NCBI GenBank assembly: GCA_002428225.1
Contig: DIUD01000018.1
Span: forward strand, 23,959 to 56,712
From: Roseovarius sp. UBA6167
Lineage (GTDB): Bacteria > Pseudomonadota > Alphaproteobacteria > Rhodobacterales > Rhodobacteraceae
Length of the DNA stretch: 32,754 nucleotides
Direction of reading: 5' to 3'
Position 1 is the stretch's first letter, and every line of letters starts with the position of its first letter. A program made the position numbers and the translations under genes. Below, one piece after another: positions 1-8,040 of the stretch. The notes beneath the pieces are model-generated. The model was not told the DNA's origin, searched no databases, and worked only from the letters and a program-made list of their open reading frames with translations.

Positions 1-279
1 GAAGGCCTGCGCCAGCCCGTCGGGCGAGGGCTGCACGATATAGGTCAGGTTCAGCCCCCACTGACTGCCGTCGCCCAGCACGCGCCTGAACTGGTCGCGG
101 TCCTGCGGCGTAGTGATAACGGCGATCTCGCGGATGCCGGCCAGCATCAGGACGCTGATCGGGTAATAGACCATCGGCTTGTCATAGATCGGCAGAAGCT
201 GCTTGCTGACCCCCAGCGTGACAGGATAGAGCCGCGTGCCCGAGCCCCCGGCCAGAATGATGCCCTTGCGCGTGGTCAT
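1..279 (-). CDS. rfbA: Glucose-1-phosphate thymidylyltransferase, N-terminal part (cut by window edge)
   Basis: The enzyme joins dTTP and glucose-1-phosphate into dTDP-glucose, the first step of dTDP-L-rhamnose synthesis for surface polysaccharide. The 93 visible residues begin MTTRKGIILAGGSGTRLYPV, the nucleotide-binding GGSGTRLYP signature of sugar nucleotidyltransferases. They continue with KQLLPIYDKPMVYYPISVLM, diagnostic for RfbA/RmlA. The start ATG at 277-279 follows a purine-rich AGGA sequence on the minus strand. About two thirds of a usual ~290-residue protein lie beyond position 1. The other rfb/rml genes would be expected outside the window on that side, but none can be seen here. 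The family call is firm; only the length is unknown. Confidence 0.95.
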   Translation of the reverse strand, partial: MTTRKGIILAGGSGTRLYPVTLGVSKQLLPIYDKPMVYYPISVLMLAGIREIAVITTPQDRDQFRRVLGDGSQWGLNLTYIVQPSPDGLAQAF

Positions 280-538
280 GTCCTGAAATCTCCCGCCTCT
301 GCCAGAATGTCCTGCGGATGCCGGTTCCATTCCGGCAAACGGGTGCCAAACCCCCTGTTGCCTTACCGCAGCCGAAACGGTGATTCAATGGCGCGCGGGT
401 GGGGGCGCGCTTTGGATCCGAAGCGCCGCGGGCGGCGCCTTCAAAGAGGCGTGAACGCAGCTGACATGGCTTGTTGCGGCGGGGCAGGGAGGGTATCAGG
501 ACTGGGAAGTCCGACCTTTTGTGCGAGAGGATCCCGCC

Positions 539-1483
539 ATGTTTCATCGTTTTCGCCATCTCGTTCTCACCCTGGCGCTCGCCGTGCTGCCGATGGCCGC
601 GCAGGCGCTCGGGCCGCTTGTCGATGCGGCCGGCCTGCGCGCCGCGATCGAGGCCGATGCGTCGGCCCCGGTGGTGCTCGATATCCGTGCGTCAGACGCC
701 TATCAGCAGGGTCATGTCCCCGGTGCGCTCAACGCGCCTTATGGCCTCTTTCGCGGCCCTGCCGAGAACCCCGGTCAGCTTGTGTCCGAGGCGCATCTGA
801 CCGAGGTTCTGCGTGCGCTGGGGCTGACCAGAGATACCCCCGTTGTGGTGGTCCACCAGGGCACGAACCAGACCGATTTCGGCGCGGCGGCGCGGGTTTA
901 CTGGACGCTCAAATCAAGCGGGTTCGAGACGCTCGCCATTCTCAACGGCGGCATGAACGCCTGGGCAGAGGCGGGCGCCGCGCAGGAAACCGGCGCCGCG
1001 CCGCAGGTCACGCCTTCGGACATGACCGTGACGTTCTCGCATGAATGGCTGGCCACGCGCGAGGATGTGCAGGCCATCGTGGACGGGCGCGACAATGCGC
1101 AACTGATCGACGCGCGCCCCGAGGCGTTCTGGAAGGGCGAGACCAGGCACGCCGCCGCCGCCCGTCCCGGCACCATCCCGCAATCGCAATATTTCACCCA
1201 TGACCGCTGGTTCGGCCAAAGCGAGCCGTCGCTGATCAAGCCCGATCTGGTGCGCCAACTGGCAGCAGAGAACGGGTTTGGTCCCGGCGACCGGCTGGTG
1301 AGTTTCTGCAATACCGGGCACTGGGCGGCGACCAACTGGTTCGCGCTGAGCGAACTTGCGGGAATCGAAGGCGTGCGGCTGTATCCCGAATCGGTGGTCG
1401 GCTGGTCCAATGCGGGGCTGGAGATGGCCAATGTGCCGGGGCTGTTCCAGAACCTGCTCGACAAGATCACCGGCAAGAACTGA
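539..1483 (+). CDS. Exported tandem-rhodanese sulfurtransferase
   Basis: This 314-residue protein resembles thiosulfate/3-mercaptopyruvate sulfurtransferases, which move a sulfane sulfur to an acceptor through a cysteine persulfide. Residues 1 to about 23 (MFHRFRHLVLTLALAVLPMA, then AQA) look like a Sec signal peptide, so it probably acts in the periplasm. Two rhodanese domains follow. The first loop reads HQGTNQTD and has no cysteine, so it is the usual inactive domain. The second carries the active loop FCNTGHWA with Cys257. I chose the ATG at 539 because a GAGAGG ribosome site lies just upstream; an in-frame GTG at 521 would add six residues and sits before that site. The gene lies 9 bases before a YeeE/YedE transporter gene, which suggests joint use of thiosulfate-like sulfur. 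The exact donor is inferred, not seen. Confidence 0.88.
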   Translation: MFHRFRHLVLTLALAVLPMAAQALGPLVDAAGLRAAIEADASAPVVLDIRASDAYQQGHVPGALNAPYGLFRGPAENPGQLVSEAHLTEVLRALGLTRDTPVVVVHQGTNQTDFGAAARVYWTLKSSGFETLAILNGGMNAWAEAGAAQETGAAPQVTPSDMTVTFSHEWLATREDVQAIVDGRDNAQLIDARPEAFWKGETRHAAAARPGTIPQSQYFTHDRWFGQSEPSLIKPDLVRQLAAENGFGPGDRLVSFCNTGHWAATNWFALSELAGIEGVRLYPESVVGWSNAGLEMANVPGLFQNLLDKITGKN

Positions 1484-1492
1484 GGCCATGAC

Positions 1493-2623
1493 ATGACCAC
1501 GGCCAGCTTCGCGCCCGCAACCGCCAGCGCGCCGGGCCTTGTGCCGCGCGCCTTGATGCTGGCCCTCGTCGCGGCCCTGGTGTTCACGGTCGCGCTGCTG
1601 GCGGGGCCGCGTTCGGGGCTGGTTCTTCTGATCGGGCTGGGCTTTGGCCTCACGCTCGAGGGGTTCAACTTCGGCTTTGCCGGGCCGTGGCGGCGGATGA
1701 TCCTGGAGCGCGACGCCTCCGGCCTTCTGGCGCAGCTTCTTGCCATCGCAATCATCGCCTGCGCCGCGCTGCCGCTGCTGGCCGCGAACGGGGCCGAGTT
1801 GAAGGGCGCACATGCCCCCATCGGCCTGGCGATGATCGGCGGGGCCTTTGTCTTTGGCGCGGCGATGCAGATCGTGCTGGGCTGCGGCTCGGGCACACTC
1901 GTGAACGCCGGGAGCGGCAATGCCATCGGCGCGGTGGCGCTGCCCTTCTTTGCCATCGGCAGTTTTGCAGGGGCCTATCACCTGAGCTGGTGGACGGCAC
2001 TCGGCAGCCTGCCGGTGGTCGCGCTCGAGGGGGCGGGCGGCCTTGGCATCACGCTCCTGGGGCTGGCCGGGATCGCGGCGCTGGCGCTCATGCTCGGGCG
2101 CAGGGGCAGCCACCGCTTGCCCGCGCGCTACTGGGGCGCGCTGCTGGCGCTGGCGGCGCTGGGCATCCTGCATCTGGTGGTGGCGGGGCAGCCCTGGGGC
2201 GTGGTCTATGGCCTTGGCCTGTGGGTGGCCAAGGGCGTGGTGGCCGTGGGCGGCGATCTGTCCGGCTCGGTTTTCTGGTCGGCACCGGGCAACGCGGCGC
2301 AGGTCGAGGCAAGCCTTCTGACCGATATCACCTCGCTCACCGATCTGGGCCTGATCGGCGGCGCGGCGCTGGTGGCGTGGTGGCGGGCGGGGCTGGGCTC
2401 GCCGGTGGGTGTGCTGCCCCCGCGGGCCTGGGCGGCGGTGATCGTGGCGGGGCTGGTGCTTGGCTATTCGTCGCGGCTTGCCTTCGGCTGCAATATCGGC
2501 GCGTTCTTCAGTGGTATCGCCACCGGCTCGGCCCATGGCTGGGCGTGGTTCGTGGCGGCTTTTGCCGGGTCCTGGGCGGGCATCAGGCTGCGGCCGCGCC
2601 TCGGGCTGGAGGCGCGGCGATGA
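1493..2623 (+). CDS. YeeE/YedE (TsuA-like) sulfur-compound transporter
   Basis: A 376-residue, very hydrophobic integral membrane protein of the YeeE/YedE family (sulphur_transp). Studied members import thiosulfate through a chain of conserved cysteines. Both family hallmarks are visible: GCGSGTLVNAGSGNAIG around residues 127-143, and FGCNIGAFFSGIATGSAHGW near the C-terminus, each with a conserved Cys next to Gly. The length fits the two-repeat form. The gene follows the rhodanese gene closely and overlaps the next small gene by four bases (ATGA), so the three are probably one transcript. A reasonable reading is that the transporter moves a sulfur species that the periplasmic rhodanese makes or consumes. 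Substrate and direction cannot be read from the sequence. Confidence 0.9.
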   Translation: MTTASFAPATASAPGLVPRALMLALVAALVFTVALLAGPRSGLVLLIGLGFGLTLEGFNFGFAGPWRRMILERDASGLLAQLLAIAIIACAALPLLAANGAELKGAHAPIGLAMIGGAFVFGAAMQIVLGCGSGTLVNAGSGNAIGAVALPFFAIGSFAGAYHLSWWTALGSLPVVALEGAGGLGITLLGLAGIAALALMLGRRGSHRLPARYWGALLALAALGILHLVVAGQPWGVVYGLGLWVAKGVVAVGGDLSGSVFWSAPGNAAQVEASLLTDITSLTDLGLIGGAALVAWWRAGLGSPVGVLPPRAWAAVIVAGLVLGYSSRLAFGCNIGAFFSGIATGSAHGWAWFVAAFAGSWAGIRLRPRLGLEARR

Positions 2624-2796
2624 GGCGGGGGCACGTGACGCTTCTGGTGGCGCTCGGGGTGGGGGCGCTGCTTGTGCTCGACCGGGTGCAATCGCAGCCG
2701 CTCAATCCCTATGCCGCGCCGCCGATGATCGCGCTCGGCTCGGGGCTGGCGGCGACGGGCGCGCATTGTGCCGCGCCGCCACCCGTGGCGCGGTGA
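2620..2796 (+). CDS. 58-residue single-span membrane protein of unknown function
   Basis: The start ATG at 2620 overlaps the stop of the YeeE/YedE gene (ATGA), which argues for translational coupling and a real gene. The product begins MRRGHVTLLVALGVGALLVL, a short positive N-terminus followed by one hydrophobic segment. A proline-rich tail with a single Cys (residue 50) follows. It could be a membrane-anchored accessory peptide or an uncleaved signal anchor. I do not recognise a family. Its position as last gene of the sulfur cassette, just before a terminator, links it to the transporter, and the lone cysteine would suit a sulfur-relay role, but that is speculation. Confidence 0.6.
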   Translation: MRRGHVTLLVALGVGALLVLDRVQSQPLNPYAAPPMIALGSGLAATGAHCAAPPPVAR

Positions 2797-2942
2797 AGGG
2801 CGGTCGGTCTGAAGCGGGCGTTGGAGGAGAGCCGCGCATCGGCGGGCTGCGGCGCGGCGATCCGACGTCAGTTTGACAGAACTTTATCTATCCAAATCCG
2901 AAAAACATCACATCGAAGAGCAGGTTGCAGCCAAATCGCCGT

Positions 2943-2960
2943 GCCGGGGAGCGGCCCGGC
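2943..2960 (+). other. GC-rich inverted repeat in the 2797-3016 convergent gap
   Basis: GCCGGG and CCCGGC form a perfect 6-bp stem around a 6-base loop, 10 bases before a better terminator. It may extend that structure. The gap upstream (about 2870-2930) is less GC-rich than its surroundings; I see no gene in it. Confidence 0.35.
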
Positions 2961-2970
2961 GATGCGCGGC

Positions 2971-2991
2971 GGCGCGTTCCGCGCCTTTATT
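2971..2991 (+). terminator. Intrinsic terminator of the sulfur cassette
   Basis: GGCGCG and CGCGCC form a perfect 6-bp stem with a TTC loop, followed at once by TTTATT. This is a GC stem plus U-rich tail on the plus strand. It lies between the end of the 58-residue ORF and the convergent nlpD-like gene, where a plus-strand terminator is expected. Confidence 0.6.
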
Positions 2992-3016
2992 CCGCGCGGG
3001 CGCCTTTCCCGCCGCG

Positions 3017-4195
3017 CTACGGCTCCAGGAACCGGTTGGGATCGACGCTCTCGAACCCGTCGCGCACCTCGAAATGCAGCGCCGCCGCGCCGTCGCGGCG
3101 GATCTCGGCGATCTTCTGGCCGCGCGTGACCGTATCGCCCTTCTCGACGCTGAGCGCGCCCACGTTGGAATAGACGGTGAGCAGGCTGCCCGGATGGCGG
3201 ATCACCACGATCGGGATGCCGTTGGTATCCTCGGTGATGGCCGCCACCGTGCCGGCATCGGCGGCCTTCACGGGCGCGCCGGGGCTGGCGGCGATGTCGA
3301 TCCCGTCATTGCGCCCCCGCGCATAGTCGCGGATGATCGCGCCATCGACGGGCCGGACCATGCGCGCGCCGTCTGTCGGGGTCTCGGTCTTGCTCAGGTC
3401 TGGCGCGGCGATCGGTGCAACCGGCTCGGCGGCGGGCCGGGTCTCTTCTGCGGGCAGGGGCTGCGCGGCGCTCGGCGGCGTCGGCGTCGGCGACCCGGAG
3501 CCGGGCGGGGTGACGGCGACCGGGGCCGCCGCCGCTTCGCGCGGGGGGGGCGTCGCGCCGGGGGGCGCCACGGGAATCAGCAGATATTGCCCCTCGCGCA
3601 CGGCGAAATCGGACCCAAGCCCGTTCCACTCGGCGAGGCTGCGCAGCGTCACGCCATAAAGCCGGGCGATGGAATAGGCCGTCTCTCCGCGCTCGACGCG
3701 GTGGCGCACCGGCTCTGCGCCGATCTGCGGGGTGGCGGCGGGGGCAAGCGTCGTGGTCTGCACCCGCTGTGCATCGGCGCGGGCGATGGCGCCGCCCGCG
3801 ACCGAGGCGATATCCACGCCCGAGGGCGGCTGGATCGGCCCGCCCGCCGGCTCGGGGACACGGCGCGGAAGCGCCACTATCTCGCCTTCGCGCAGGATGT
3901 CGCCGGTCTGGATGCCGTTGAAGCGGGCAAGTTCCTCGGCATCGGCCCCGATGCGGGTGGCAAGCCGCGCCAGCGTGTCGCCACGCCGCGCCACCGCGAC
4001 CTGGTAGCCGGGATAGGAGATGATGCCGCGCGCATCGGGTTGCGGGCGCGCCGTGGTGGCGGCGCGCGCGGCGTCGGCGGTGCTCGGTGCGTCGCCGAAC
4101 GCCCCGCGCATGTCGATGTCGAGCGGCTTGCTGCAGGCGACAAGCCCCAGCGCCATCCCCGTGCCGATCGCCAGATGTCGCGCTACCCGTCGCAT
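3017..4195 (-). CDS. nlpD: NlpD-like lipoprotein: two LysM domains plus degenerate M23 (LytM) domain
   Basis: 392 residues. The N-terminus has a lipobox (GLVAC, lipidated Cys21). LysM domains that bind peptidoglycan lie at about 64-109 and 163-208, a Pro/Ala-rich linker at 210-270, and an M23-type domain at 280-390. The zinc site is broken. The HxxxD region reads GRNDGID (294-300) with no histidine, and the HxH motif reads ALHFEV (372-377) with only one. E. coli NlpD is degenerate in the same way and activates a cell-wall amidase during division instead of cutting peptidoglycan. The order surE-pcm-nlpD matches the well-known gammaproteobacterial neighbourhood, which supports the name. AAGGAG lies 8 bases before the ATG. 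The job as amidase activator is inferred from degeneracy and context. Confidence 0.85.
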   Translation of the reverse strand: MRRVARHLAIGTGMALGLVACSKPLDIDMRGAFGDAPSTADAARAATTARPQPDARGIISYPGYQVAVARRGDTLARLATRIGADAEELARFNGIQTGDILREGEIVALPRRVPEPAGGPIQPPSGVDIASVAGGAIARADAQRVQTTTLAPAATPQIGAEPVRHRVERGETAYSIARLYGVTLRSLAEWNGLGSDFAVREGQYLLIPVAPPGATPPPREAAAAPVAVTPPGSGSPTPTPPSAAQPLPAEETRPAAEPVAPIAAPDLSKTETPTDGARMVRPVDGAIIRDYARGRNDGIDIAASPGAPVKAADAGTVAAITEDTNGIPIVVIRHPGSLLTVYSNVGALSVEKGDTVTRGQKIAEIRRDGAAALHFEVRDGFESVDPNRFLEP

Positions 4196-4252
4196 TCCCG
4201 ATACTCCTTTTCCCTGCCTCGTGCCGTCGTCGCGCCTTGCCCGTGCGGGGTG

Positions 4253-4909
4253 TTACTCGTGGCGCCCCAGCCCTTCGACCAGAGGCACGAACCGCACGGG
4301 GCGCAGCTCGTCATAGTCGTAGCCGGTCTCGTGCCGGGTCACGCGAATGAGGTGCTGCACCGCGTCGGACTGGCCGACGGGCAGCACCATGATACCGCCG
4401 ATCTTGAGCTGCGCCAAGAGCGGACCGGGCGGATCCTCGGCTGCCGCGGTCACGAGGATCCGGTCGAACGGGGCTTGTTCGGGCAGGCCAAAGCTGCCAT
4501 CGGCGGTAAGCGCGATGATGTTGGCGAGGTCGAGCGCCGCAAAGATTTCGCATGCTTCGCGCACCAGCCGCTGGTGGCGGTCCACAGTATAGACGCGGCG
4601 GGCAAGCTGGCTGAGAATCGCCGCCTGATAGCCCGAGCCGGTGCCCACCTCGAGCACCTTGTCGCGCCCCGTCAGCCGCAGCGCCTGCGTCATCAGCCCC
4701 ACCACCGAGGGCTGGCTGATGGTCTGGCCGCAGGCAATGGGCAGGGGCATGTCCTCATGGGCGCGGTCGGCGAAATAGCCGCGCACGAAGGGGCCACGGT
4801 CGATCCGCTCCATCGCGGCGAGCACGCGCGCATCCGTCACGCCGCGAGAGCGCAGAGCGAAAAGGAACTGCATCTTGCGTTCGGCGCTATGATCGGCCTT
4901 GTCGTTCAT
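4253..4909 (-). CDS. pcm: Protein-L-isoaspartate O-methyltransferase
   Basis: The enzyme uses S-adenosylmethionine to methylate isoaspartyl residues in aged proteins, starting their repair. The 218-residue protein has the family signature GQTISQP at 61-67, the SAM-binding motif VLEVGTGSGYQ at 85-95 and the downstream acidic VYTVD strand. Length is normal. Its ATG overlaps the surE stop by four bases (ATGA), and nlpD follows after 57 bases, so this is the middle gene of surE-pcm-nlpD. No unusual feature is visible. Confidence 0.96.
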   Translation of the reverse strand: MNDKADHSAERKMQFLFALRSRGVTDARVLAAMERIDRGPFVRGYFADRAHEDMPLPIACGQTISQPSVVGLMTQALRLTGRDKVLEVGTGSGYQAAILSQLARRVYTVDRHQRLVREACEIFAALDLANIIALTADGSFGLPEQAPFDRILVTAAAEDPPGPLLAQLKIGGIMVLPVGQSDAVQHLIRVTRHETGYDYDELRPVRFVPLVEGLGRHE

Positions 4910-5688
4910 TCGATGGCTTTCAGCGCCTCCAGCGCGTCATGCGCGGTGAGGTCTGCGCGCATCGGCGTGACCGAGATATAGCCCTGAATGTTCACATCGG
5001 CATCCGAGCCGGGGCTTGTGGGTTGCTGCTGCTGCGCGCCCGTGACCCACAAAAACCGCCGCCCCGAGGGTGAATGCGCGGGTTGCACACCAAAGCCCAT
5101 GTCGCGGCGAAAGCCCTGCCTTGCCGCGCGGATGCCCTTGACATCCGCCGCCGGGACGGGCGGAAAGTTGATGTTGTAGAAGATGCCGTAATCGTCGCGC
5201 GTCCACACGCCCTTGTCCAGAAGCCGGCGCAGCACCGGCAGGCCGTGCACGCGCGCGGCCTCGAACGGGTCGGGGGCGTCGCGCTGCGCGGGGCCGTAAT
5301 ACTGGCTGAGCGCCACCGCGGGCACACCCTGAAGCGCGGCCTCCATCGCCGCGCCCACGGTGCCGGAATAGACCGCGTTCTCGGCCGCGTTGTTGCCGCG
5401 ATTGACGCCCGAGAGCACGAGATCGGGGCGGGCATCCTTCAGCACGTCGTGGAGCCCGGCCAGCACGCAATCGGCGGGGCTGCCCTCGGCGGCATAACGG
5501 CGCGGGGCCATTTCGCTGATCATCATGGGCCGGGTATAGGAGATGCAGTGGCCCACCCCCGATTGCTCGAAGGCGGGGGCCACGGTCCAGACCTCGCCGG
5601 CATCGCCCGCAAGCGCGGTGGCAATCTCTTCGAGCACGGCAAGCCCGGGTGCGTTGATGCCGTCGTCATTGGTGATGAGAATCCGCAT
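4906..5688 (-). CDS. surE: 5'/3'-nucleotidase SurE
   Basis: SurE removes phosphate from nucleoside monophosphates, with a divalent metal, and is tied to stationary-phase survival. The 260-residue protein opens with MRILITNDDGINAPG. Asp8 and Asp9 are metal ligands. Further ligand regions follow, with Ser43 in APAFEQSGVGHCIS and Asn96 in LSGVNRGNN. It is the first gene of the surE-pcm-nlpD group and overlaps pcm by four bases. The 109-base gap to the divergent hydrolase gene at 5798 should contain promoters for both directions. The family assignment is unambiguous. Confidence 0.97.
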   Translation of the reverse strand: MRILITNDDGINAPGLAVLEEIATALAGDAGEVWTVAPAFEQSGVGHCISYTRPMMISEMAPRRYAAEGSPADCVLAGLHDVLKDARPDLVLSGVNRGNNAAENAVYSGTVGAAMEAALQGVPAVALSQYYGPAQRDAPDPFEAARVHGLPVLRRLLDKGVWTRDDYGIFYNINFPPVPAADVKGIRAARQGFRRDMGFGVQPAHSPSGRRFLWVTGAQQQQPTSPGSDADVNIQGYISVTPMRADLTAHDALEALKAIE

Positions 5689-5797
5689 GATCCTGCCCCT
5701 TTCGCTGGGGTCTGTGTAACCTGCCCGAGGGAGGGCAACAAGCGGCCTGCGCAGGATTGCTCTGGCCTGGGGCCGTGCCCTGCGCTAGGCAGAGGGC

Positions 5798-6553
5798 ATG
5801 TTGAACTGTATCGAGCATGGTCAGCCGACCGACCGCCCCGGGTTGCTGATCGCGCACGGGCTTTATGGCTCGGCGCGCAATTGGGGGGTGATCGCGCGGC
5901 GGCTCTCGGACCGTGGCCGCGTGCTTGCCGTGGACATGCGCAACCACGCCGGAAGTCCCTGGTTCGACACCCATTCCTATCACGACATGGCCGCCGACCT
6001 GGCCGAGGTGATCGCGGCGCAGGGCGGGGACTGGGATGTGCTGGGTCATTCCATGGGCGGCAAGGCGGCGATGGTGCTGGCGCTCACCCGACCCGACCTG
6101 GTGAACCGGCTGATCGTGGCGGATATTGCGCCGGTTGCCTATGACCACAGCCAGATCCAGTATATCGAGGCGATGAAATCGGTCGATGTCAGCCGGGTGG
6201 AGCGACGCTCGGATGCGGGTGCGCAACTCATGCAGCGGGTGGACGATCCCGCGCTTGTGCCGTTCTTTCTCCAGGCGCTCGACGTGAAGCAGAAGCGATG
6301 GACGCTCAACCTCGACACGCTGGCCCGCGAGATGCCGAAAATCCTCGGCTTTCCCGATATCGCGGGCAGCTACGAGGGCAAGTGCCTGTTTCTCACCGGG
6401 GCAAAGTCGGGATATGTGCGCCCCGAGCACCGTGCCCGGATCAAGGCGCTATTTCCGAACGCGCAATTTGCCAGGATCCCCGGTGCGGGCCATTGGCTTC
6501 ATGCCGACAGGCCGCGCGAATTCGAGGCGGCGGTGCGCGCGTGGCTCGGATAG
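5798..6553 (+). CDS. Alpha/beta-hydrolase, YbfF/ABHD11-like
   Basis: 251 residues with a complete alpha/beta-hydrolase fold pattern. The oxyanion region is AHGLYGSARNW (19-29), the nucleophile elbow is GHSMGG with Ser85, and the C-terminal catalytic histidine is His232 in GAGHWLHADRP. The DMRNHAGSPW stretch is typical of the YbfF/ABHD11 esterase branch. Cytosolic esterase or thioesterase activity is likely; the natural substrate is unknown for most of this branch. It is a single gene, divergent from surE and convergent with the lipoprotein gene, so it is probably transcribed alone. Confidence 0.88.
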   Translation: MLNCIEHGQPTDRPGLLIAHGLYGSARNWGVIARRLSDRGRVLAVDMRNHAGSPWFDTHSYHDMAADLAEVIAAQGGDWDVLGHSMGGKAAMVLALTRPDLVNRLIVADIAPVAYDHSQIQYIEAMKSVDVSRVERRSDAGAQLMQRVDDPALVPFFLQALDVKQKRWTLNLDTLAREMPKILGFPDIAGSYEGKCLFLTGAKSGYVRPEHRARIKALFPNAQFARIPGAGHWLHADRPREFEAAVRAWLG

Positions 6554-6568
6554 CGCGCGGCGCCGCGA

Positions 6569-6584
6569 TCCCGGCGGGCCGGGA
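6569..6584. terminator. Possible shared terminator hairpin
   Basis: TCCCGG and CCGGGA form a perfect 6-bp stem with a CGGG loop in the 43-base gap between two convergent genes. There is no T-run on either side, so termination by this hairpin alone is uncertain. Confidence 0.35.
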
Positions 6585-6596
6585 CCGCGGGATTGC

Positions 6597-6863
6597 TCAG
6601 CAGGGCACCGTGCGATAGGTGCCGTCGCCGTTGGCATAGGCGCATTGGTTGGTGCGCGTGTTGCGCGCAATCAGCGTGCCCGCCGCCGCGCCCGCGAGCG
6701 TCGAGGCGACCGTCCAGCCGGCATCGGCATCGAATGCCGCGGCCCCGAGCAGGCCCACGCCCGCGCCGATGGCCGCGCCGGTCATCTCACGATTGTTCGA
6801 GGTGTCCATGCACCCCGCCAGCGCCAGCCCGGCCAGCGCCCCGATGATCGTATTTCGTTTCAT
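6597..6863 (-). CDS. Small glycine-zipper lipoprotein of unknown function
   Basis: 88 residues. The N-terminus MKRNTIIGALAGLALAGC ends in a lipobox with lipidated Cys18. The middle, GAAIGAGVGLLGAAAF and a second Gly/Ala segment, is a glycine-zipper pattern that packs helices in membranes, as in small outer-membrane lipoproteins. The C-terminus has two cysteines (NQCAYANGDGTYRTVPC) that could form a disulfide. I chose the ATG at 6861-6863, preceded by an AGGAAAGG ribosome site; an upstream ATG in the same frame would destroy the lipoprotein signal. The pattern supports localisation, not a function. Confidence 0.8.
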   Translation of the reverse strand: MKRNTIIGALAGLALAGCMDTSNNREMTGAAIGAGVGLLGAAAFDADAGWTVASTLAGAAAGTLIARNTRTNQCAYANGDGTYRTVPC

Positions 6864-6992
6864 GTCTGTTCCTTTCCTGCCTGTTGCAAATATCGATACA
6901 GGGCTTGATATAATACGAAACGGCAAAACGCTCCCATGGGTTGCTTCCCCTCGGCAAGGAACCGCCGGTCGTGGCCGGGCGGCGCGGCGCCG

Positions 6993-7865
6993 TCAGCCTT
7001 GGGTCGGGTGGAATTTCCCGGCCGGCGAGAGGGTAAAGATCTCGGCCCCCGCGGCGGTCACGCCCACGGAATGTTCAAACTGCGCCGAGAGCGACTTGTC
7101 GCGCGTCACCGCCGTCCAGTCGTCATCGAGCACCACCGTTTCGGGGCGGCCGAGATTGACCATCGGCTCGATGGTGAAGAACATGCCTTCCTCGAGACGC
7201 GGCCCGCTGCCGGGACGCCCGTAATGCAGCACGTTGGGCGGCGCGTGGAACACGCGGCCAAGGCCGTGGCCGCAGAAATCGCGCACCACCGACATGCGAT
7301 GCGCCTCCACATAGCTCTGGATCGCGTGGCCGATGTCGCCGAAGGTGGCGCCGGGGCGCACGGCCTCGATCCCCTTCATCAGCGCGTCATGGGTCACGTC
7401 GATGAGGCGCGCGGCCTTGCCCGAGGGACGGCCCGCCACGTACATCCGGCTCGTGTCGCCGAACCAGCCATCGACGATCACGGTCACGTCGATATTGAGG
7501 ATGTCGCCCTCTTGCAGCATGTCGTTCTTGCGCCGCTTCTCGTAATCGCGCGAGATCGTCTCGGCCCCGCTCTTGGGGATGGGCGCGCCGGGGATGCCGT
7601 GGCAGACCACGTGATTGACGCTGATGCAGCTGGCGTGGCGGTAGCCCTTGTAGCCGATGGTGGCGGATTTGGCCCCGGCGGCGGCGACCTTTTCCTCGAT
7701 CAGCGCATCGAGTGCCTCGGTGGTCTGCCCGACAAAGACATGGTCCGCCATCTCGTCGAGGATCTGCGCGGCGAGCCGCCCTGCCTTGTGCATACCGGCG
7801 AAATCCGCCGCCTCGTGGATGCGGATGCCGTCGCGCGTCTGTCTGCCGCGATGTGTCTCGTTCAC
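6993..7865 (-). CDS. map: Type I methionine aminopeptidase with an inserted loop
   Basis: This metalloenzyme removes the initiator methionine from new proteins. The five metal ligands are visible: Asp126 (NIDVT), Asp137 (GDTSR), His200 (FCGHGLG), Glu233 (TIEPM) and Glu264 (QFEHS). Substrate-site His is in NHVVCHGIP (84-92). At 290 residues it is longer than the roughly 260 of E. coli Map. A charged segment at about 92-116, rich in Lys and Arg, sits between VVCHGIP and LQEGDI, where the family usually has only a few residues. The nearest upstream neighbour is divergent, so it has its own promoter. Confidence 0.95.
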   Translation of the reverse strand: MNETHRGRQTRDGIRIHEAADFAGMHKAGRLAAQILDEMADHVFVGQTTEALDALIEEKVAAAGAKSATIGYKGYRHASCISVNHVVCHGIPGAPIPKSGAETISRDYEKRRKNDMLQEGDILNIDVTVIVDGWFGDTSRMYVAGRPSGKAARLIDVTHDALMKGIEAVRPGATFGDIGHAIQSYVEAHRMSVVRDFCGHGLGRVFHAPPNVLHYGRPGSGPRLEEGMFFTIEPMVNLGRPETVVLDDDWTAVTRDKSLSAQFEHSVGVTAAGAEIFTLSPAGKFHPTQG

Positions 7866-8026
7866 GCCGTGCCTCGTCGTCTTGCCGGTTTTCCCTTACC
7901 TAGGCGCTTTTGTGCCCGAGGGCCAGAGGTCGCGTCAGCCGCGCGGCGCTTGGCGCGGCGGGCCGGAGGGGGCTTTCAAAGCGCGTGGCGCGGGCCTATA
8001 CCGGGGCTGGTCGCAGGTCGCACATC

Positions 8027-8033
8027 AAGGAGG
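8027..8033 (+). promoter_or_regulatory. Strong ribosome-binding site deciding the COG1058 gene start
   Basis: AAGGAGG lies seven bases before the ATG at 8041. The frame stays open far upstream, so this site is what fixes the start. Confidence 0.8.
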
Positions 8034-8040
8034 CTGCCAT

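Noticed and set aside
423..438. GCGCCGC/GCGGCGC dyad as a terminator upstream of the rhodanese gene
   Set aside because: No T-run on either strand, no gene ends there, and such dyads are common by chance at this GC content.
914..2536. 540-codon open frame on the minus strand across the rhodanese and YeeE genes
   Set aside because: Composition is Arg/His/Gln-rich low-complexity typical of antisense GC-rich frames; the plus strand encodes recognisable proteins.
2873..4981. 702-codon open frame on the plus strand across nlpD and pcm
   Set aside because: It is antisense to two clear family members and has Gly/Arg/Ala-rich nonsense; no ribosome site or domain.
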